Source: JBOGFI01 sp050743365 (GTDB taxonomy: Bacteria; Actinomycetota; Acidimicrobiia; IMCC26256; JACDBD01). Taken from it: 6,249 bases of DNA. This document shows, piece by piece, positions 1 to 6,083 of this stretch. The notes below the pieces were generated by a model. It ran no database searches, had not been told where the DNA came from, and saw only the letters and a list, made by a program, of their open reading frames with translations. The stretch is taken from contig JBOGFI010000165.1 in NCBI GenBank assembly GCA_050743365.1, positions 1 through 6,249 on the forward strand, written 5' to 3'. A program made the position numbers and the translations under genes. Numbering within the stretch: position 1 is the first letter of the stretch; the number at the start of each line of letters is the position of its first letter.

Positions 1-401
1 GACCGGTGCCGGGGCAGTACCACGCCGGTCGCACCGGCCGCCTCGGCGGCGCGCATCACCGCACCCAGGTTCTGGGGATCGGTCACGCCGTCGAGCGCGA
101 CGAGCAACGCGTCCGGTCGGGCGAGGAGGTCATCGAGCTCCGCCATTGCGAGCGGCTCGGCGAGCGCTATGGCTCCCTGCGGTGAGGCGGTGCGCGCACG
201 TTCGGCGAGCTGGGCGCGGTTGAGGCGCCGGATCACCACGCCGGCATCGAGCGCGAGCCGTTCGATGTCATCGGTCCCGTCGCTGGCCAGGTACAGGGTG
301 TGCACCGGTCGCACGCCCGCGGTCAGCAGCTCACGGACCGCCCGCCGCCCCTCGACCTGCTCGCCGCCGACTTCACTGGTCACGCTCGCGCGGCGCGTCA
401 T
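1..401 (-). CDS. rlmB: RlmB/TrmH-family 23S rRNA (guanosine-2'-O-)-methyltransferase, N-terminal part, cut by the window edge
   Basis: A SPOUT-class, SAM-dependent methyltransferase that would 2'-O-methylate a guanosine in 23S rRNA. The 133 complete codons visible here read MTRRASVTSEVGGEQVEGRR at the start. Residues about 13–85 fit the L30e-like RNA-binding domain (GEQVEGRRAVRELL, then HTLYLAS). The SPOUT domain then begins with LVALDGVTDPQNLGAVMRAA at about 100–119, which contains the family motif N-x-G-x-x-x-R (N111, R117), followed by GATGVVLPRHR. The later SAM-knot motifs lie beyond position 1. The ATG at 401 overlaps the cysS stop as ATGA. It has no clear ribosome binding site, so translation is probably coupled; an internal GTG at codon 7 is a less likely start. 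It is the last visible gene of the carD–ispD–ispF–cysS operon, as in mycobacteria (Rv3579c). Family assignment is secure; the exact target nucleotide is inferred from the family. Confidence 0.93.
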   Translation of the reverse strand, partial: MTRRASVTSEVGGEQVEGRRAVRELLTAGVRPVHTLYLASDGTDDIERLALDAGVVIRRLNRAQLAERARTASPQGAIALAEPLAMAELDDLLARPDALLVALDGVTDPQNLGAVMRAAEAAGATGVVLPRHR

Positions 402-1768
402 CGGCGCCAGATGGTTCCGGAGGGCGTGTCCTCGAGGGTGATGCCACGGCCCGCGAGCTCGGCGCGGATGCGATCGGCCTCCGCGTAGTCGCCCCGCTCG
501 CGGGCGTCGTCACGCTGCTTCACCCGGGCGTCGATCTCGGCGTCGCCCTCGTCGCCCGACCCGTCGTCGAGGTCGAGGCCGAGAACGCCGGCGAGCTCGC
601 GCACGGTGCCGAGGAGCATGGCGGCCTCGCCCGTCTCGCCCTTGTCGATGGCGGCGTTGGCCCAGCGGACGGCGTCGAAGATCACGGCTACGGCGCCTGG
701 CGTCCCGAAATCGTCGTCCATGTGCGCCCGGAACGACCCGACCGCGGCGTCATCGATCGCGCTGTCGGCGGCGATACCGGCGACGCGTGCCCGGCGCGCC
801 AGGTTGTCGAGCGTCCCGACCGCCCGCTCGGCGCCGGTGAGCTCCGTGGTCCCTAGCTCCATGGGCTTGCGGTAGTGGGTCTGGAGCACGGCGAGGCGGA
901 GGGCGCGCGGACCGTGGGTGTCGAGGGCGTCGGCGAGCGTCGTGAAGTTGCCGAGCGACTTCGCCATCTTCTCGTTCCCCACCATCACCATCCCGTTGTG
1001 AACCCAGTAGCGGGCGAAGGGGTGGCCGGCGGCCTCGGCCTGGGCCCGTTCGTTCTCGTGGTGTGGGAATACGAGGTCGTCGCCGCCGCCGTGCAGGTCG
1101 AAGCCCTCGCCGAGCAGTCGCAGCGACATGGCCGAGCACTCGATGTGCCAGCCGGGACGGCCCTTCCCCCAGGGCGAGTCCCACGCCGGCTCACCCGGTT
1201 TGGCCGCCTTCCAGAGCGCGAAGTCGACGGGGCTGCGCTTTTCGTCCTCCACCTCGACCCGGGTGCCCGCACCCTCGAGGAGATCGGCGAGCCGGCGATG
1301 CGAGAGCTCGCCGTAGCGCTCGTATGCCTCGACGTCGAAGTACACGCCGTGGCCCTCGATGACGTAGGCGCGTCCCTCCCGGACGAGCTCGGCAATGAGG
1401 TCGAGCATCGGGGCGATGTACTCGGTCGCTCGCGGCAGATGGTCGGGTCGTCGTACGCCCAGACGGTCCATCACGTCCCAATACGCGGCTTCGTACCTCT
1501 GCGCGATCTCCGACTCGCTCACACCCTCCCGCTCGGCGCGACGGATGATCTTGTCCTCCACGTCGGTCACGTTGGTCACGAACGTGACGCCGAAGCCGCG
1601 CCACTCGAGATAGCGCCGCATCACGTCGAACACCACCGCGGCTCGCCCGTGCCCGACGTGAGGAACCTCGTACACGGTGGGGCCGCACACGTAGATCGAC
1701 AGCCTTCCCGGCTCGCGGGGGACGACCTCGACCTTCCCGCGCGACAGCGTGTCGTGGACGCGGATCAC
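398..1768 (-). CDS. cysS: Cysteinyl-tRNA synthetase (CysRS)
   Basis: A class I aminoacyl-tRNA synthetase that charges tRNA-Cys with cysteine in the cytoplasm. The 456 residues are normal for the family. Visible motifs are the Zn ligand C28 in VCGPTVY, the HIGH signature HVGH (37–40), TNVTDVEDKI (65–74), GWHIECSAMS with C211, and GGGDDLVFPHHENE with H236 and E240. These match the four Zn ligands of E. coli CysRS (C28, C209, H234, E238). The KMSKS loop reads KMAKS (267–271), a mild variant. The DALR-type helical domain follows, and the tail with ADRIRAELAGRGITLEDT and final GTIWRR is typical of CysS. This complete C-terminal part argues against the related mycothiol ligase MshC. The start is a GTG at 1768 that overlaps the ispF stop as GTGA; no good ribosome binding site precedes it, so it probably depends on ispF translation. 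Its own stop overlaps the rlmB start. Confidence 0.97.
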   Translation of the reverse strand: MIRVHDTLSRGKVEVVPREPGRLSIYVCGPTVYEVPHVGHGRAAVVFDVMRRYLEWRGFGVTFVTNVTDVEDKIIRRAEREGVSESEIAQRYEAAYWDVMDRLGVRRPDHLPRATEYIAPMLDLIAELVREGRAYVIEGHGVYFDVEAYERYGELSHRRLADLLEGAGTRVEVEDEKRSPVDFALWKAAKPGEPAWDSPWGKGRPGWHIECSAMSLRLLGEGFDLHGGGDDLVFPHHENERAQAEAAGHPFARYWVHNGMVMVGNEKMAKSLGNFTTLADALDTHGPRALRLAVLQTHYRKPMELGTTELTGAERAVGTLDNLARRARVAGIAADSAIDDAAVGSFRAHMDDDFGTPGAVAVIFDAVRWANAAIDKGETGEAAMLLGTVRELAGVLGLDLDDGSGDEGDAEIDARVKQRDDARERGDYAEADRIRAELAGRGITLEDTPSGTIWRR

Positions 1769-2253
1769 GGTTCGCTGATCGTAGAGAGCAGCGCCACCGC
1801 CCAGGCCGCAATTCCCTCGGCGCGGCCGATCGCCCCGAGACCCTCGGCCCGCTTCGGCTTCACCGCGATCGCGGCGGCAGCGAGAGGAGCCAGCGCGGCC
1901 CGCAGGTTGTCGACCATCGCATGGACGTGGGGCGCGAGGCGGGGCTGCTCGGCAGCCACGACGACGTCGACGTTGTCCACTCGCCAGCCCGCCGCCGTGA
2001 CTCGGGCGCCCACCTCGCGCAGCAGGCCGATGGAGGAGACGCCCCGGTAGCGCTCGTCGGTCGCGGGGAACAGCGTCCCGAGGTCGTCCAGCGCCGCCGC
2101 TCCCAGCAGCGCGTCGGCAACGGCATGGGCAACGACGTCCGCGTCGGAGTGGCCGGCGAGGCCCGGCCCGTCGAGCGTGACGCCCCCGAGCACGAGCGGG
2201 CCGTCGCCGCCGAAGGGATGCACGTCGAAGCCGAGGCCCACCCGCCTGGTCAT
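1765..2253 (-). CDS. ispF: 2-C-methyl-D-erythritol 2,4-cyclodiphosphate synthase
   Basis: The MEP-pathway enzyme that converts CDP-methylerythritol 2-phosphate into methylerythritol cyclodiphosphate with release of CMP; it is a Zn-dependent homotrimer in the family. The 162 residues match the usual length. Metal ligands are D10 and H12 in GFDVHPF, and H43 in GHSDADVVAHAVADALLGAA. LDDLGTLFPATD (56–66) is also typical. The C-terminal nucleotide-phosphate loop is KPKRAEGLGAIGRAEGIA (132–149). Where E. coli has ATTTEKLGFTGRGEGIA, this protein has K-R-A in place of the three threonines, but keeps the Glu (E137) and Arg (R144). The start ATG at 2253 overlaps the ispD stop as ATGA, and GGTGA just upstream may assist. 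ispD and ispF are adjacent, as expected for two steps of one pathway, with the stop overlapping cysS. Confidence 0.96.
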   Translation of the reverse strand: MTRRVGLGFDVHPFGGDGPLVLGGVTLDGPGLAGHSDADVVAHAVADALLGAAALDDLGTLFPATDERYRGVSSIGLLREVGARVTAAGWRVDNVDVVVAAEQPRLAPHVHAMVDNLRAALAPLAAAAIAVKPKRAEGLGAIGRAEGIAAWAVALLSTISEP

Positions 2254-2900
2254 GTCACCGCCGTCTCATCACTGGCGTCGAGCAGGGCCGCCGCCACCAC
2301 CAGGTCGTCGGTAGTGGTCACCTTCAGGTTTCGCGGATCCCCGGGCACGACGACCGTTCTGCCGCCAGCCGCCTCGACGAGGGCGGCGTCGTCGGTGGCG
2401 TTGCCGCCGGCACCGTGGGCGGCGCGCAACGCCGCCGCCCGGAATGCCTGGGGCGTCTGGACCGCGACGAGATCGTCGCGAACGACGGTCTCCACGACGC
2501 GGTCGCCCTCGACGCGCTTGAGCGTGTCGGGCACGGGCAGGGCGGGCATGGCGGCGTCGAAGCCGGCGCCCACGGCCGCGATCACGGCGTCGAACAGCGC
2601 GGGGGCGGCCAGTGGGCGCACCGCGTCGTGCACGACCACGATGTCGGCGTCGTCGGGGACAGCGGCGAGGCCCGCGCGCACGGAGTCGGAGCGGCGGGCG
2701 CCGCCGGCAACGGCAGCAGCGACGGGCATGCCGTCCCACTGGGTGCCACGCGGAATCACGACGACGACGGAGTCGCACGCGGCGGCGGTTCTCAGGACTG
2801 CCCGGTCGACCACACGCGCGACACCGAGGCGCTCGAACTGCTTGAGGGTGCCGAAGCGCGTCCCCTGTCCCCCGGCGACGACGATGCCCCACACGTGCAC
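2250..2900 (-). CDS. ispD: 2-C-methyl-D-erythritol 4-phosphate cytidylyltransferase
   Basis: Transfers CMP from CTP to methylerythritol 4-phosphate in the MEP isoprenoid pathway. From the GTG at 2900 it has 216 residues, slightly shorter than most IspD proteins. The nucleotide-binding loop is VVAGGQGTRFGTLKQF (7–22), with R15 and K20 matching E. coli R20 and K27. Next come VVVHDAVRPL (88–97), TVVRDDLVAVQTPQAF (138–153) with R141 matching R157, and ATDDAALVE followed by RNLKVTTTDDL (190–200) with K193 matching K213. The open frame continues far upstream through carD in another frame, but homology begins at the residues VHVWGIVVAGG, so the start is GTG 2900 or GTG 2894. The gap after the carD stop is 11 bases. 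The purine-rich end of carD (repeated AAG codons, then TAGG) is the only possible ribosome binding site. The stop overlaps ispF. Confidence 0.95.
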   Translation of the reverse strand: MHVWGIVVAGGQGTRFGTLKQFERLGVARVVDRAVLRTAAACDSVVVVIPRGTQWDGMPVAAAVAGGARRSDSVRAGLAAVPDDADIVVVHDAVRPLAAPALFDAVIAAVGAGFDAAMPALPVPDTLKRVEGDRVVETVVRDDLVAVQTPQAFRAAALRAAHGAGGNATDDAALVEAAGGRTVVVPGDPRNLKVTTTDDLVVAAALLDASDETAVT

Positions 2901-2911
2901 CGGGAGCGTGC

Positions 2912-3400
2912 CTACTTCTTCTTGCGCAGCGCCTCGTCGAGCTTCGCCTCGGCGGCCTCCTCGTCGACGCCGATGGCGAAGGTCAGCTCGGACACGAGGA
3001 TCTGGCGGGCCTTGGCGAGCATCCGCTTCTCGCCCGCCGAGAGGCCCTTGTCGCTCTCGCGGATCGAGAGGTTCCGGACCACCTCGGCGACCTGGTAGAT
3101 GTCGCCGCTCTTCAGCTTCTCGACGTGGTTCTTGAACCGCCGCGACCAGTTGGTGGGCATGCGCGCCTCCTTCTTGCGAAGGACGGCGAACACCTCCTCG
3201 ACCTCCTCGTCGTTGATGACGTCGCGAAGTCCGATCTCCTCGGCGTTGTCGGCGGGCACCATCAACGTCAGGTCGCCGTAGGCGAGGCGCAGCACGAGAT
3301 AGTCGCGCTTTTCCCCGAAGACGTTCTTCTTCTCCCGCTTCTCGATCGTCGCGGCCCCGTGATGCGGGTATACCACCTTGTCGCCGACGTCGAAGGTCAT
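2912..3400 (-). CDS. carD: CarD family RNA polymerase-binding transcription regulator
   Basis: Binds the RNA polymerase beta subunit and the upstream edge of the transcription bubble, and changes open-complex stability at many promoters, especially of rRNA genes. The protein is 162 residues, identical in length to M. tuberculosis CarD, and is essential in mycobacteria. The Tudor-like polymerase-interaction domain spans about 1–53 (MTFDVGDKVVYPHHGAATIE at the start, GDLTLMVPADNAE later). The helical DNA-binding domain follows, with TNWSRRFK carrying W85, the residue that contacts the bubble edge in the mycobacterial protein, and GLSAGEKRMLAKARQILVSE (119–138). Compared with M. tuberculosis, R25 is K and R47 is M; M at 47 also occurs in Bacillus CdnL-type proteins. 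The ATG at 3400 has a strong GAGGAG site and starts exactly where homology starts; an ATG at 3499 in frame would read through the promoter. It is the first gene of the operon. Confidence 0.97.
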   Translation of the reverse strand: MTFDVGDKVVYPHHGAATIEKREKKNVFGEKRDYLVLRLAYGDLTLMVPADNAEEIGLRDVINDEEVEEVFAVLRKKEARMPTNWSRRFKNHVEKLKSGDIYQVAEVVRNLSIRESDKGLSAGEKRMLAKARQILVSELTFAIGVDEEAAEAKLDEALRKKK

Positions 3401-3404
3401 AACG

Positions 3405-3410
3405 CTCCTC
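3405..3410 (-). promoter_or_regulatory. Ribosome binding site of carD
   Basis: GAGGAG on the minus strand, followed by the 4-base spacer CGTT and the ATG at 3400. It is the best Shine-Dalgarno match in the carD operon. It supports 3400 as the start rather than the in-frame ATG about 100 bases upstream. Confidence 0.75.
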
Positions 3411-3445
3411 GCGAGAGGCTGCAGCCGGGAGAACAGCGAGCGCCA

Positions 3446-3454
3446 ATGATACCA
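3446..3454 (-). promoter_or_regulatory. Predicted extended -10 promoter of the carD operon
   Basis: The minus strand reads TGGTATCAT: a TATCAT hexamer (5 of 6 to TATAAT) with the TGn extension. No good -35 lies at 16–18 bases; the nearest match, TCGACC, is 20 bases away, so the extended -10 would have to compensate. A start about 7 bases downstream would be near 3439 and give a leader of roughly 39 bases ahead of carD. This is the only strong -10 match in the 128-base intergenic region (3401–3528). It would drive the whole carD–ispD–ispF–cysS–rlmB operon. Prediction by eye. Confidence 0.5.
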
Positions 3455-3514
3455 AACCCGGCGAAGAGCGCGGTCGAGTCGGCAGCTACGCTGAGCCACC
3501 CGACCAGGAGCAGC

Positions 3515-3519
3515 GAAGG
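3515..3519 (+). promoter_or_regulatory. Ribosome binding site of the Crp/Fnr-type gene
   Basis: GAAGG lies 9 bases before the GTG at 3529, an acceptable spacing. A second purine block, AGGAG at 3506–3510, is 18 bases away and too far. I found no in-frame start codon just upstream, so GTG 3529 is the chosen start. I see no strong promoter for this gene; TACGCT at 3487–3492 is a weak -10 candidate without a -35. Confidence 0.5.
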
Positions 3520-3528
3520 CCGCGCGCG

Positions 3529-4194
3529 GTGCCCCAACGACGACTCCTCGACACCACCGAGCTGTTCGCCGCCCTGCCCGAGGGCGTGCTGTCGGAGTTG
3601 CGGGAGCAGGCCAGTTTGCGGAGCTACGCGCGCAACGAGCTCCTGTTCAGCCAGGGTGACCCGTCCTCCGAGCTGTTCGTGGTACAGAGCGGCCGAATCG
3701 CCATCGCGACCAGGGCGAACGACGGACGCGAGTCGGTGGTGGCGGTACTCGAGAGCGGCGGCCTGTTCGGCGAGCTCGGGCTGTTCGACGACGAAGCGCG
3801 GTCGGCTGACGCCCGCGCTCTCGTCGACTCGGATGTGGTCGTGCTCGCGTACGCAGCCGTTCGACACGTGCTCGAGCAGCGACCCGAGCTGCTCTGGATC
3901 GTCGTCCGGCTGCTCGCTCTGCGGCTGCGGGCCACCGACGAGGCTCTGGCCGACGCCGTGTTCCTCGACGTACCGGCGCGCACCGCCAAGCGCCTCCTCG
4001 AGCTGGCCGGCGACGCCGACGAGTTCAAGCTGCCCGTGACCCAGGAGGAGCTTGCCGCCATGGTCGGGGCGTCGCGTGAGCGCGTGAACAAGGCGCTCGC
4101 CCTCTTCACCCGACTCGGCTGGCTCGAGATGAAGGGCCGCAGCCGGTACCGGTTCGCCGACCGGCAGGCCCTGACCGATCGGGCGAACCTGTAG
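3529..4194 (+). CDS. Crp/Fnr-family transcriptional regulator, probably cAMP-responsive
   Basis: A DNA-binding regulator of 221 residues with a cyclic-nucleotide-binding domain (about 10–115), a long dimerisation helix (about 116–143) and a C-terminal winged helix-turn-helix (about 150–215). The phosphate-binding cassette reads FGELGLFDDEARSADA (80–95), with E82, R91 and S92 at the positions that hold cAMP in E. coli CRP and M. tuberculosis Crp. T136 in RLRATDEALAD matches the hinge-helix threonine that contacts the adenine. The helix-turn-helix is VTQEELAAMVGASRERVNKA (170–189), very close to the mycobacterial [20 protein letters not shown]. There are no N-terminal cysteines for an Fnr-type Fe-S cluster. 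It is divergent from carD across 128 bases and convergent with the hydrolase gene, with 27 bases between the stops. It may act on its own promoter or on the shared intergenic region, but no clear TGTGA-N6-TCACA site is visible there. Orthology to a named regulator such as GlxR or Crp is not proven. Confidence 0.9.
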   Translation: MPQRRLLDTTELFAALPEGVLSELREQASLRSYARNELLFSQGDPSSELFVVQSGRIAIATRANDGRESVVAVLESGGLFGELGLFDDEARSADARALVDSDVVVLAYAAVRHVLEQRPELLWIVVRLLALRLRATDEALADAVFLDVPARTAKRLLELAGDADEFKLPVTQEELAAMVGASRERVNKALALFTRLGWLEMKGRSRYRFADRQALTDRANL

Positions 4195-4221
4195 GGGTCC
4201 GTCGGGGGTTCGCGGGCGCGG

Positions 4222-4962
4222 TCACACGCCCAGGAAGGCCAGGGCGCGGCGCCAAGCGTCGGCGGCGGCGTCGGGACGATGCGCCGGGCGCTCGGGTGCG
4301 TGCACGAAGCCGTGCTCGGCGCCGGCGTAGACGACGATCTCGTGCTCGGGCTTCCCCGCCCACGTCGCCCGCAGCGCCTCGATGTCCTCCGGCGGCGTGT
4401 ACGAGTCGGCACCGCCGAAGATGGCGAGGGTGGGGCACGCGTCGGCGGCCGTCGCCAGCGGCTCGCCCTGGCCGGGGCCGCGCCACGCCTCGGGCACGCG
4501 GATCATCCCATAGAAGGGCACTGCGCGCGCGAAGCGGCCGGTCGCGGCGGCCTTCAGCGTGTACATGCCACCCATGCAGAACCCGAGCACCGACACCGGA
4601 CCGGTGCCCGGCGGGCGGGTCTCCAGGTACTGGGCGGCGCGCTCGAGGTCGCCGAGTTGCACGGCATCGTCCAGGTCCTTGACCTTGCCCATGCGCGCCG
4701 ACGGCTCGGGCTCGGCGCGCACCTCGCCGGGCAGGCGCGCGAACGGCTCGGGCGCGCAGACCGCGAACCCGTGGGTGGCGAGCCGCCGGCAGAGGTCGTC
4801 GAACAGCGGGCGCACGCCCATGATGTCCGGGTAGAGAACGAGCAGGCCCTTGGGCTCGCCGTCCGGCCAGGCGTGGACAGCCTCGACGGCGGCGCCGTCC
4901 CGACCCTCGATCATGACGCGCTCGATGCGCCCGTCCCGCGGTCCCTCCGCCAGCTCCGCCAC
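4222..4962 (-). CDS. Dienelactone hydrolase family alpha/beta-hydrolase
   Basis: A 246-residue alpha/beta-hydrolase of the dienelactone hydrolase (DLH) family. The family uses a Cys-His-Asp triad, seen here as C129 in the nucleophile elbow GFCMGG, D186 in GGADSYTP and H217 in GAEHGFVH. The N-terminal strand-loop LLVLYPDIMGVRP (40–52) aligns with the DLH segment QEIFGVN, but carries Asp (D46) where classical DLH has the Glu that activates the thiol. No signal peptide or membrane segment is seen, so it is probably cytoplasmic. No other catechol-degradation gene is nearby, so a role in chloroaromatic breakdown is not supported and the substrate is unknown. The chosen start is GTG 4962, with GAGG only about 2 bases before it; ATG at codon 17 is an alternative. 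It begins 28 bases after the disA stop with no visible promoter or terminator between, so it is probably co-transcribed with disA. Confidence 0.9.
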   Translation of the reverse strand: MAELAEGPRDGRIERVMIEGRDGAAVEAVHAWPDGEPKGLLVLYPDIMGVRPLFDDLCRRLATHGFAVCAPEPFARLPGEVRAEPEPSARMGKVKDLDDAVQLGDLERAAQYLETRPPGTGPVSVLGFCMGGMYTLKAAATGRFARAVPFYGMIRVPEAWRGPGQGEPLATAADACPTLAIFGGADSYTPPEDIEALRATWAGKPEHEIVVYAGAEHGFVHAPERPAHRPDAAADAWRRALAFLGV

Positions 4963-4990
4963 TACCTCACGGTCGCGCTCGCTGGCGTGC

Positions 4991-6064
4991 TCACACGTAG
5001 CGCTCGAGGATCGAGGTCTCGGCCAGGCGCGACAGGCCCTCCTTGATCGCCCGGGCCCGGGCGTCGCCCACGCCCTCGACCTCGACGAGGTCGCTCACGC
5101 CTGCCCGCATGATCTTCTGGAGGTTGGTGAACCGGTCGACGACGTGGTCGGCCACGATCTCGGGGATGCGCGGGATCTTGTGCAACAGCCGGAAGCCGCG
5201 CGGCTGGAGCGCCTGGTCGATACCGGCGTCGGACGGCAGACGAAGCACTGACGCCACCTCTCGCAGGTCGAGCAGCGACTCGGTATCGAGCGCGCCGAGG
5301 CGGGCCATCACGTCGAGAAGCTGCCAGTCGGGCGACCCCTCGAAGTAGTCCTTGGCGACCAGGCGCCGATCGTCCTCCACGCCGCCCATGAGCTCCTCGA
5401 GCTGGAGCAGGACGAGCCGGCCGTCGGCACCGAGCTCGATGACGTAGCCCTCGATCTCCTCGGCGATCCGGCGCACCATCTCCGCCCGCTGGAGCACGGT
5501 GGCGACGTCGCGCACGGTGACGAGATCCTCCACCTCGAGCGCAGAGAGGGAGCCGCTCACGGCGTCCAGCCGCGTCTTGTACCGCTCGAGGATCTGGAGG
5601 GCCTGGTCGGCACGGGCCAGGACCCGGGGGATGGGCTCCAGGGTCCGCTTGACGCCGGCGCGGTGGATGGCGACCACCGACATGTCCTCGGAGACGGTGA
5701 TCACCGGGACGTCGATCTGTCGGGCGACCCGCTCGGCCGTGCGGTGGCGCGTGCCGGTCTCGGACGTGGGGATGTCGGGGTCGGGCACCAGGTGGACGTT
5801 GGCTCGCGCCACCCGAGATGTGTCGCTCGCCAGGATGATGGCGCCGTCCATCTTCGCCAGCTCGGAGAGTCGCTGGGGCGTGAACTCGGCGTCGAGCAGG
5901 AACCCTCCGGAGCAGAGGCCGAGCACCTCGGGTGCGTCGCCGACCACAATGAGCGCGCCCATACGCGCCTGGAGGATGCGGTCGAGGCCCTCGCGAAGCG
6001 CCGTTCCCGGTGCGACCAGCCGCAGGGCGGCGAGCATCGCTTGGGTTCGCGGTCGATCGTGCAC
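4991..6064 (-). CDS. disA: DNA integrity scanning protein DisA, diadenylate cyclase
   Basis: Makes cyclic di-AMP from two ATP. The family forms octamers that scan DNA and slow synthesis at recombination intermediates. It has 357 residues, against 358 in M. tuberculosis. The N-terminal DAC domain (about 10–145) shows VAPGTALREGLDRIL, then the catalytic DGA (73–75) in AKMDGAIILASD and RHR (106–108) in SETGTRHRTAER. The central helical linker includes LERYKTRLDAVSGSLSALEV. The C-terminal DNA-binding part ends with a helix-hairpin-helix region (DLVEVEGVGDARARAIKEGL, then SRLAE). All key DAC residues are present, so activity is expected. The GTG at 6064 has a clear AAAGGA site 9 bases upstream; ATG at codon 10 has none. 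The partial radA-like gene lies 105 bases upstream on the same strand, and the gap carries its own -10-like element and an inverted repeat. A hydrolase gene follows 28 bases downstream. Confidence 0.97.
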   Translation of the reverse strand: MHDRPRTQAMLAALRLVAPGTALREGLDRILQARMGALIVVGDAPEVLGLCSGGFLLDAEFTPQRLSELAKMDGAIILASDTSRVARANVHLVPDPDIPTSETGTRHRTAERVARQIDVPVITVSEDMSVVAIHRAGVKRTLEPIPRVLARADQALQILERYKTRLDAVSGSLSALEVEDLVTVRDVATVLQRAEMVRRIAEEIEGYVIELGADGRLVLLQLEELMGGVEDDRRLVAKDYFEGSPDWQLLDVMARLGALDTESLLDLREVASVLRLPSDAGIDQALQPRGFRLLHKIPRIPEIVADHVVDRFTNLQKIMRAGVSDLVEVEGVGDARARAIKEGLSRLAETSILERYV

Positions 6065-6073
6065 CGGTTGTGG

Positions 6074-6080
6074 TCCTTTC
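6074..6080 (-). promoter_or_regulatory. Ribosome binding site of disA
   Basis: GAAAGGA on the minus strand, with 9 bases between its end and the GTG at 6064. It decides the start in favour of 6064 over the ATG at 6037. It begins only 3 bases after the right arm of the inverted repeat at 6084–6116, so folding of that repeat in the mRNA could affect access to it. Confidence 0.7.
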
Positions 6081-6083
6081 GGA

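Noticed and set aside
398..1768. Mycothiol ligase MshC as an alternative to CysS
   Set aside because: The protein has the full CysS C-terminal domain and the ending GTIWRR, and lies next to ispF and rlmB as cysS does in mycobacteria.
875..2050. Long plus-strand open frame opposite cysS and ispF (391 codons)
   Set aside because: It is antisense to two clearly conserved genes, resembles no family I know, and long open antisense frames are expected in GC-rich DNA.
1921..3135. Long plus-strand open frame opposite ispF, ispD and carD (404 codons)
   Set aside because: Same reason: low-complexity Ala/Arg/Ser-rich shadow of conserved minus-strand genes.
2901..3455. N-terminal extension of ispD through the carD region
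   Set aside because: The extension is a frame shadow of carD, rich in Arg and Gly. IspD homology begins only at about 2900.
3401..3499. In-frame upstream extension of carD to an ATG at 3499
   Set aside because: CarD homology starts at 3400 with a strong ribosome binding site, giving exactly 162 residues, and the extension would contain the promoter.
4143..4152. Palindrome CCGGTACCGG as a possible operator
   Set aside because: It lies inside the coding end of the Crp-type gene and is explained by ordinary GC-rich codons.
4195..4221. Bidirectional terminator between the convergent regulator and hydrolase genes
   Set aside because: The 27 bases contain no convincing stem and no T-run on either strand.
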